Shown here: positions 58,551 to 64,000 of the stretch, piece by piece
How positions within the stretch are numbered: the stretch's first letter is position 1
How the letters are laid out: every line of letters begins with the position of its first letter
NCBI RefSeq assembly: GCF_050874005.1
Contig: NZ_JBNMJV010000011.1
Span: 1 to 64,000 of the forward strand
Source: Huintestinicola sp050874005
GTDB lineage: Bacteria; Bacillota; Clostridia; Oscillospirales; Ruminococcaceae
Reading direction: 5' to 3'
Length of the DNA stretch: 64,000 bases
Made by a program: the position numbers and the translations under genes
Notes under the pieces: model-generated
The model's database searches: none
Told to the model about the DNA's origin: nothing
Seen by the model: the letters and a program-made list of their open reading frames with translations, nothing else

Positions 58551-58880
58551 TTGATCGGAGATATTGTTACTGTAACTGTTGACAGACCGCTGGGGAGCTG
58601 TCACCCGGAGCACAAGGATATGTATTATCCTGTGAACTATGGCTATATCGAGGGGATAATTGCTCCCGACGGAGAGGAGCAGGACGCTTACATTTTAGGG
58701 GTGAATGTTCCCGTTGAGAAATTTACGGGCAGGGTCATTGCGGTCATTCACAGAGATGATGATGCAGAGGAAAAATGGGTGGTATGTCCCGATGAGTTTT
58801 CTTTCAGCAGAGAGGAAATTATGGAGATGGTGGATTTTCAGGAAAAGTATTTTCGGTCGGAGGTCATTATGCAGATCTAA
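58551..58880 (+). CDS. Short inorganic pyrophosphatase-like protein
   Basis: 109 residues starting at TTG 58551 (GGAGGTGA 9 bases upstream). The core of family I soluble pyrophosphatases is visible: YPVNYGYIEG, GEEQDAYILG with the acidic metal ligands, and GRVIAVIHRDDDAEEKWVV. Family I enzymes have about 175 residues; this one lacks much of the N-terminal and C-terminal parts but belongs to a short form seen in Clostridia. It may hydrolyse pyrophosphate or a related small phosphate ester. Catalytic competence is uncertain. Confidence 0.75.
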   Translation: MIGDIVTVTVDRPLGSCHPEHKDMYYPVNYGYIEGIIAPDGEEQDAYILGVNVPVEKFTGRVIAVIHRDDDAEEKWVVCPDEFSFSREEIMEMVDFQEKYFRSEVIMQI

Positions 58881-58892
58881 GGAGGTGGGGAT

Positions 58893-59387
58893 ATGCTTAG
58901 CAGGGTCATTGTTATAGGCAGCCCCGGGTCGGGGAAAAGCACATTTGCAAGGCGGCTCAAGGATATGACGGGTCTGCCCCTTTATTATCTTGATATGATA
59001 TGGCACAAGCCCGATAGGACTAATATTTCCAAAGAGGAATTTGACAAAAGGCTCAATGAGATCTTATCCACAGACAGGTGGATAATTGACGGGAATTATC
59101 AGAGGACGCTTGAGGTTCGGCTGAGAAAATGCGACACCGTTTTTCTTTTTGATCTTCCTGTTGAGGTTTGTTTGTCGGGTGCTAAGGCAAGGGTCGGCAC
59201 TAAAAGGGAGGATATGCCTTGGACAGAAACGGAATTTGATGAGGAGTTCAGGCAATGGATAGTGGATTTTCCAAAAAAACAGCTGCCCGAAATTTATGGG
59301 CTGCTTGAAAAATACAAGGATAAAAATATTGTGGTTTTTAGATCGAGACAGGACGCTGAGACTTATCTGAAGGGAGAATTATTATGA
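58893..59387 (+). CDS. P-loop kinase, adenylate kinase-like (FlaR/topology modulation family)
   Basis: 164 residues. The P-loop GSPGSGKST is at residues 8-16, DMIWHKPD follows as in FlaR-type proteins, and RWIIDGNYQ forms the second conserved motif. The lid-like part carries RVGTKREDMPW. Such proteins are annotated as DNA topology modulation proteins or adenylate kinase-like, with no proven substrate. The ATG follows AGGAGGTGG and lies 12 bases after the pyrophosphatase stop; the last 4 bases overlap the next gene. Confidence 0.82.
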   Translation: MLSRVIVIGSPGSGKSTFARRLKDMTGLPLYYLDMIWHKPDRTNISKEEFDKRLNEILSTDRWIIDGNYQRTLEVRLRKCDTVFLFDLPVEVCLSGAKARVGTKREDMPWTETEFDEEFRQWIVDFPKKQLPEIYGLLEKYKDKNIVVFRSRQDAETYLKGELL

Positions 59388-59899
59388 TACTTGAAACGGA
59401 AAGGCTTATTCTTCGCAGGTATACTGCCGATGACCTGAATGACCTTTATGAATATTTATCCGATGATGAGGTGGTAAGGTTTGAGCCGTACAAGGCAATG
59501 AGCCTTGAGGAAACAAAGGATAATCTTAAATGGCGTATCGGGACAGACGAGATGATCGCTGTGGAGCTTAAAAGCGAGCACAAAATGATCGGCAACATTT
59601 ATCTCGGAAAAAGAGATTTTTATGCCCTTGAGATAGGATATGTTTTTAATCGGAAATACTGGGGAATGGGTTATACTAAGGAGGGCTGTGAGGCTATCAT
59701 AAAGCGTGCTTTCAATGACGGGATACACAGGATATTTGCCGAATGCGACCCCGAAAATACAAGCTCATGGGGATTGCTTGAGGCGCTGGGATTTGACAGG
59801 GAGGCGCATCTCAAGAAGAATGTTTATTTTTGGACAGATGAGATGGGGAAACCTATCTGGAAGGACACTTACATATATGCGAAATTAGGCTCTGACTGA
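59384..59899 (+). CDS. GNAT acetyltransferase, RimJ/RimL type
   Basis: 171 residues. The N-terminus ILETERLILRRYTADDLNDLYEY and the motif A segment YWGMGYTKEGCEAI, followed by ECDPENTSSWGLLEALGF, are typical of RimJ/RimL-like protein or small-molecule N-acetyltransferases. It overlaps the kinase gene by 4 bases (ATGA), so the two are translationally coupled. The substrate is unknown. Confidence 0.88.
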   Translation: MILETERLILRRYTADDLNDLYEYLSDDEVVRFEPYKAMSLEETKDNLKWRIGTDEMIAVELKSEHKMIGNIYLGKRDFYALEIGYVFNRKYWGMGYTKEGCEAIIKRAFNDGIHRIFAECDPENTSSWGLLEALGFDREAHLKKNVYFWTDEMGKPIWKDTYIYAKLGSD

Positions 59900-59912
59900 T
59901 AGAGGTGATTAT

Positions 59913-60740
59913 ATGAAAACAGAAGCCGCAGGCTGTATAAAGCTGTCGTCCCTTATTGAAAAATACGGTCTTGAGGGCTATTATTCCTACAGTCGGACCG
60001 TAGGCGCTGACGGGAATATTTATATATTCCTTCAAGAGGACAGCCACAGGACGAAGCACGACCGTTCCCTGCTTTACAGCTATGCTGCTGTTCGTCTCAT
60101 TCCCGATTGGTACGGCACAGATGTGACCTCGGAGCTTCTTGCGCTTGGGGAATACAGAGACAGGCTCTCGGGCATACACCCCATGGGAGATCGTCTCCTG
60201 CTTATAGGCAGAGACGATAAAAATGCTATAGGGATAATTCTTGATGAACGCTTAAAAGAACAGGGCAGGATAAGCTTCGGCATAAGCTATTTCGACAAGT
60301 CTATCATAACGGCGGACGGCAGGATATGTCTGGGAGAAATAGAAGAAAATTGTTTCAGCCCTGCGCCCGTAAGTATTTTTGACGAGCAGGGGTGCTGTGA
60401 AAAAATTGAGCGTTTCTCTCATTGGGACGTCACGGCTCTTAACATTGACGAAAACGGCGATATATGGTACTATGCATATCCCGATAACGGCTTTTTCTCT
60501 ACAGGAGGCGAAAGCCTGAGATATGACGGGGCAGTATATAATTTCGCTGTTCTTCCCCACCGTCGGGGGATGATCGCAGATACGGGCGGCAGGTTCAGGC
60601 TTCTCCGATTTAACGGTCAGTCCGAAAATGCAGTATTTACTTACGGCGGAAGAGAGATAACAGACGGACTTTCCTCATTCAGAGGAAACCGTGGAGTTAT
60701 TCTTTGCGATGACGCTCTATACTTTTTCTGCATAAACTGA
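59913..60740 (+). CDS. Hypothetical protein, possible beta-propeller
   Basis: 275 residues, not recognised. Repeated short strand patterns with Asp-Gly turns (ADGNIYIF, ADGRICLG, ENGDIWYYAYPD, DTGGRFRLLRF) at spacings of about 45-60 residues suggest a small beta-propeller or similar all-beta fold. There is no signal peptide. It begins 14 bases after the GNAT gene with GAGGTGA upstream and is the last gene of the run. Confidence 0.65.
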   Translation: MKTEAAGCIKLSSLIEKYGLEGYYSYSRTVGADGNIYIFLQEDSHRTKHDRSLLYSYAAVRLIPDWYGTDVTSELLALGEYRDRLSGIHPMGDRLLLIGRDDKNAIGIILDERLKEQGRISFGISYFDKSIITADGRICLGEIEENCFSPAPVSIFDEQGCCEKIERFSHWDVTALNIDENGDIWYYAYPDNGFFSTGGESLRYDGAVYNFAVLPHRRGMIADTGGRFRLLRFNGQSENAVFTYGGREITDGLSSFRGNRGVILCDDALYFFCIN

Positions 60741-60747
60741 ACAAAAG

Positions 60748-60775
60748 TCCCCGTACTCCGAAGGGAATACGGGGA
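60748..60775. terminator. Terminator between convergent genes
   Basis: 8-bp stem TCCCCGTA / TACGGGGA with a 12-nt loop. It lies between the stops of the 59913 gene and the minus-strand GH9-like gene, followed by TAAATTT on + and CTTTTG on -. Confidence 0.7.
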
Positions 60776-60780
60776 TAAAT

Positions 60781-62385
60781 TTATCTTCCTGTCAATGCGC
60801 TCCTTCCCACCTTGTCAAAAAAGGCGGAAATGAAAATTAGAGGAGCTGAGAAATGTATGGAAGGTTCGTTTGTGGAAAGGCTGCAGCTATTGTCGGCATA
60901 GCATTTCGCTCCGGGAGTGCCCTTTTCGATGTGCCACTTGGAATATTCGTCGCTGCGTTCAACATTTGCACCGCTGACCACCATTCCCGGGAGGGGCGGG
61001 TCATTTTCCATCAAGGCGCTCATAAGGTGGCAGGGCATCTGACAGCAGTCGTTTCCTATACCTGTGACATAGGATAAGCCCATTGGATTTTTGCCGAATA
61101 TATAGCCGAACTGGTCGATCGCTCCCGAAAGATATTCCTGCTCGCCGCTTATGAGATAGGCGGTGATGAAGTCCATACAGTCGGAAAGCACCGCAAAATT
61201 GCTGCCGTATGTATATCCGCCGCCTGCGCTTCTGGCGGTGCGGTAGCCGCTGGAGTTTACGGCTATTGTCATTCTGTCTGCTCTGTCGGTGAGACGCTTC
61301 CTGATAAACGCTTCTGCGGAGCGGTCACGGGTGCGGCTGTTCATCAGGTAGGACAGCGCCGCAAATCCGCCGCAGGTGGAATATCCGAAGCCGTAAAACG
61401 AGGACAGGATATATTTTTCCATTATCATCTGCTCGAAGCTGCTTTCTCCCGTAAGGGCGTACATCTCACACATTGCCCACATAAATTCGCTTTCGATGGC
61501 GTTAAGTCCGTCGCCGTTTTCCGAGGCGCTGCCAAGCCTGCGGCAGTAGTTTTCGTATTCCTCCGTTCTGAGAGCGGCTATCCAGCTGAGCTCTGCCGCC
61601 TTACGGAGCTTTTTGGAAAATGCTTTGTCCGTTTCGGAAAAAAACTCCGCTCCAAGAGCCGCCGCCGCTGTGAAAACAAGAGCCGCAGAACAGCTTTGCT
61701 CCGTAAAAAAGTAGGCGCCGTTATCCTCCTCGGGGGAAGCTATATCCGTTCCGCAGACGGATATTCCGCCGTAAACGCCTCCGTCTCTGTCCTGCATTTT
61801 AAGGAGCCACTCAAGTCCCCATCTGCACTCGTCAGAAATAAGCTTTTTTTCCTCGTCCGAAAAGCTTTCTCCGAAAAGCTTCAGAGCATATAACATATCC
61901 GCTGCTGCAAGGCAGGTGCTGCGGACGTTTTTTGCATATCCGCCGCCTGTATGCCAGCCCCCGGATGCGTCTGCAAAGGAGCCGTGCTTTGTAACAGGCT
62001 CGGTGTGACATTCACGGTGGGTATAATTGCCGCAGCGTGCGGTCTCTCCCGAAAGGTCAAAGCCGCAGCGGCTGGCAAATATGCCGTCAAGTACCGTTTT
62101 TCGTATATTTTTATAAGGCTCGCCGGTTATCTCGAAAACGTCCGAACGCCTGTAGCCTGCACGGATAAAATATGAACCGCAGGTATTGAAATCGGAAAAA
62201 TCCGCAAGCTTTACCGTATCTCCCGACTCACGGTCGAAATAGGGACAGGTAAGACGGCCTGCATATACGCTTATTCCCGTGGCGGCTTCAACAAGATAGA
62301 ACACGCCTGCCGTTACTCTGCATACGGCGTTTTTAGGCATTCCCGTCATATATCCCAGATGATTTACCTGTATACGTTTCTTCAT
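60781..62385 (-). CDS. Glycoside hydrolase family 9-like protein lacking the catalytic aspartates
   Basis: 534 residues, no signal peptide, so cytoplasmic. The N-terminal immunoglobulin-like domain (IQVNHLGYMTGMPKNAV) is followed by a GH9 (alpha/alpha)6 domain. GH9 cellulases have a GGWHDAGDY-type motif holding two catalytic Asp; here it reads DASGGWHTGGGY (Thr146 and Gly149 in place of both Asp). The later segments SYVTGIGNDCCQMPCH, PLPGMVVSGAN and TNEPSIHFSAPL are retained, including the proton-donor Glu. Normal cellulase activity is unlikely. It could be an inactive binding protein or act on a short intracellular oligosaccharide by another mechanism. GGAGGCGG precedes the ATG. Confidence 0.8.
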   Translation of the reverse strand: MKKRIQVNHLGYMTGMPKNAVCRVTAGVFYLVEAATGISVYAGRLTCPYFDRESGDTVKLADFSDFNTCGSYFIRAGYRRSDVFEITGEPYKNIRKTVLDGIFASRCGFDLSGETARCGNYTHRECHTEPVTKHGSFADASGGWHTGGGYAKNVRSTCLAAADMLYALKLFGESFSDEEKKLISDECRWGLEWLLKMQDRDGGVYGGISVCGTDIASPEEDNGAYFFTEQSCSAALVFTAAAALGAEFFSETDKAFSKKLRKAAELSWIAALRTEEYENYCRRLGSASENGDGLNAIESEFMWAMCEMYALTGESSFEQMIMEKYILSSFYGFGYSTCGGFAALSYLMNSRTRDRSAEAFIRKRLTDRADRMTIAVNSSGYRTARSAGGGYTYGSNFAVLSDCMDFITAYLISGEQEYLSGAIDQFGYIFGKNPMGLSYVTGIGNDCCQMPCHLMSALMENDPPLPGMVVSGANVERSDEYSKWHIEKGTPGAKCYADNSCSLSTNEPSIHFSAPLIFISAFFDKVGRSALTGR

Positions 62386-62527
62386 CTGACCGCCTCCTTG
62401 CGCCTGTTATTTGCTTTAGTATATTACCTTATTATAATTATACCTTATTTTGAAATTTCATTATATCAATACCTATGACCAATATAAAATATTATTTTTT
62501 TGTTTTTTTTAAATTTGCTTGAACGGG

Positions 62528-62556
62528 TTGAAATAAAAATCGAACTGTGATATAAT
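62528..62556 (+). promoter_or_regulatory. Promoter of the CE2-like esterase gene
   Basis: TTGAAA 62528-62533, 17 bp, TATAAT 62551-62556 with TGTGA before the -10. It faces away from the GH9-like gene. Confidence 0.7.
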
Positions 62557-62592
62557 TTGTGTAATATTAGATCCGTACAGGAGGAAAACGCT

Positions 62593-63645
62593 ATGGAACT
62601 TTGCCATAAAAGTGAGAAAATAAATTATTACGGCAGAATTGATATGAAGGAAGATGGGGCATATTTCTATTTTCCCTCGTCCTCGGCGGAGGTGCGCTTT
62701 AAGGGGACGGAGATATATGCAAGTGTAAATGCAAATATCGTCTGGGGTACTGTTGCTCTGGGCTATGTGATAGACGGACGTATGGGTCAGGTGCCTTTGA
62801 GCAGGGACAACAACGGAAAAGATATGACCTATCAGCTGGCAAATTCCCTTGAGCCTGACAAGGAGCATACTCTTATCCTCTACAAAAGGCAGGCGGCAAA
62901 TCTGAGCTTTTCGCTTAAAGGCTTCTCCTGCGACGGAGAATTTACCCTTCCTCCCGAAAAGCCTGCATTAAAGCTGGAATTTTACGGTGACAGCGTTTCA
63001 GCAGGTGAGGTGACGGAGGCTTATGATTTTGTGGGACGCTCCGACCCTGCTTCCCACGACAGCGCATATGACAACTCATATCTGAGCTACACCTGGCAGA
63101 CCGCAAGGCTGCTTGGGGCGCAGATACAGAACGTTTCCCAGGGCGGCATTGCGGTCTTTGACGATACGGGATATTTCCACGCTCCTAAGATGATCGGTAT
63201 GGAGTCGGTCTATGACAAGCTGTGCTATTTTCCCGAGGGCGGCGAGCTGACAGAGTGGGATTTTTCAAGGTATGATCCCGATATTGCGGTATTTGCCCTG
63301 GGTCAGAACGACAAGCACAACGGAATTACCGACAAGGACGATATTGACATTTACGACACTAAGACACGTACAAAGTGGAAAGAGGGCTATAAGGACATTG
63401 TAAGGAATATCCACGCTCATTACGGCAATAATACCAAATATATCTTCCTTACCACTCTGCTTATGCACGACCCCGAGTGGGACAAGGCTATCGACGAGGC
63501 AGTATGCGAGCTGAAAACCGAAGGCATACCCGCCTATCATATGCTCTTCAAGCGAAACGGCGCCGCTACTCCGGGACACCCTCGTTATCAGGAGCATAAG
63601 GAAATGGCAGAGGAGCTTGCCGCTTACATCAGAGGGATTTTATAA
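62593..63645 (+). CDS. CE2-like SGNH carbohydrate esterase, cytoplasmic
   Basis: 350 residues; start at 62593 after CAGGAGG. An N-terminal jelly-roll-like domain of about 120 residues (VRFKGTEIYASVNAN) is followed by an SGNH domain: LEFYGDSVSAGEV near residue 138, SQGGIAVFD, ALGQNDKH and GHPRYQEHKEM near the end. The layout matches family 2 carbohydrate esterases, which remove acetyl groups from xylan or other glycans. No signal peptide is present, so it would act on imported oligosaccharides. It is divergent from the GH9-like gene and might share its pathway. Confidence 0.83.
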   Translation: MELCHKSEKINYYGRIDMKEDGAYFYFPSSSAEVRFKGTEIYASVNANIVWGTVALGYVIDGRMGQVPLSRDNNGKDMTYQLANSLEPDKEHTLILYKRQAANLSFSLKGFSCDGEFTLPPEKPALKLEFYGDSVSAGEVTEAYDFVGRSDPASHDSAYDNSYLSYTWQTARLLGAQIQNVSQGGIAVFDDTGYFHAPKMIGMESVYDKLCYFPEGGELTEWDFSRYDPDIAVFALGQNDKHNGITDKDDIDIYDTKTRTKWKEGYKDIVRNIHAHYGNNTKYIFLTTLLMHDPEWDKAIDEAVCELKTEGIPAYHMLFKRNGAATPGHPRYQEHKEMAEELAAYIRGIL

Positions 63646-63647
63646 AA

Positions 63648-64000
63648 ATGCTTGACGCAGTTTATGAGATAGATTTTACCATACTTGCCTTTATCAGGGA
63701 GCATCTGAGCTGCAATGCTATGGACGTTGTGATGAAGCTGTTTACCTATGCGGGAAACTGGGGCATCATATGGATAGCGATCACCATTGGTCTGCTTATT
63801 TCAAAAAAGTACCGCAGGCTGGGGGTCACTATGGCAATAGGGCTTGTGGTATGCCTTGCGGCAGGAAATCTGATACTGAAGCCCCTTATCGCAAGGGACA
63901 GGCCGTTCATAGCCGACCCCGGCATCATTCTTTCCATATTGCCGCCGTCGGGCTATTCCTTCCCCTCGGGTCATTCCTTCTCGTCCTTCGTATCGGCTTC
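63648..64000 (+). CDS. PAP2-family phosphatase, N-terminal part
   Basis: It starts at ATG 63648, 2 bases after the esterase stop, and runs off the window. The translation has membrane segments (WGIIWIAITIGLLI, LVVCLAAGNLILK) and the first two phosphatase motifs, KPLIARDRPF and SFPSGHS. The family dephosphorylates membrane lipids such as undecaprenyl pyrophosphate or phosphatidic acid. The third motif lies beyond the window edge. Confidence 0.85.
   Translation, partial: MLDAVYEIDFTILAFIREHLSCNAMDVVMKLFTYAGNWGIIWIAITIGLLISKKYRRLGVTMAIGLVVCLAAGNLILKPLIARDRPFIADPGIILSILPPSGYSFPSGHSFSSFVSA

Overview
The window is a chromosomal segment of a low-to-mid GC Gram-positive anaerobe of the class Clostridia. 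It most resembles Ruminococcus or a close relative in the Oscillospiraceae. The reasons are consensus vegetative promoters with AT-rich leaders, strong GGAGG ribosome sites, many lipoproteins, a spoIIP sporulation gene, Firmicutes-type regulation of translation genes (an L10 leader and a T-box-like pheS leader), and plant-polysaccharide genes (a GH9-like protein and a CE2-like esterase). The genus is an inference; no 16S gene is present.

Layout. 1-1308: tail of a tyrosine recombinase and an ATPase gene cut off at its 3' end, the edge of a decayed mobile island. 1427-10818: serine dehydratase alpha subunit, then a block of envelope proteins (alpha-2-macroglobulin-like lipoprotein, MEMO-like lipoprotein, a membrane protein, a VanY-like lipoprotein). 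11132-17226: glutamate synthase gltB-gltD. 17410-21359: SGNH lipoprotein, MATE exporter, CmpB-like membrane protein, yfbR. 21835-23037: rplJ-rplL on the minus strand behind a long leader. 23125-26942: TetR-methyltransferase pair and two small surface proteins. 26966-30031: a candidate small RNA followed by a compact McrBC restriction pair. 30206-34290: PASTA protein, TtcA-like enzyme, typA and two tRNAs, all on the minus strand. 34432-39242: spoIIP, a GNAT enzyme and a chemotaxis receptor. 39865-48667: M23 peptidase, then XRE regulator-hflX-yfmF-yfmH-lgt. 49025-54322: folD and pheS-orf-pheT. 54934-64000: a phosphohexomutase-like pseudoenzyme, nadB, a run of small genes, the GH9-like protein, a CE2-like esterase and the start of a PAP2 phosphatase.

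Two features not explained by genes stand out. First, an intergenic repeat family (about 66-90 bp; full copies near 31.9, 32.0, 35.9, 37.2 and 49.9-50.1 kb, partial copies at 21.3 and 30.0 kb) sits on or directly after the stop codon of six genes. It always has the same polarity relative to the gene, and in three cases it supplies the end of the reading frame. Behind folD it forms a tandem array with an exact 66-bp period. Second, the lgt-folD gap (48704-48941) is a string of eight consecutive hairpins. Other candidates worth testing are a three-hairpin small RNA with a CU-rich anti-Shine-Dalgarno stretch next to mcrBC, two apparent pseudoenzymes (GH9 without its catalytic aspartates; phosphohexomutase without its phosphoserine and metal loops), a pheS leader that looks like a Phe T-box but lacks the canonical T-box sequence, and the remnant of a type I toxin locus.

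At least twelve promoters share an extended -10 of the form TGTGn-TATAAT with mostly 17-bp spacing, so the transcription starts proposed here are fairly reliable. All functional calls are from reading the translations; no database search was run.
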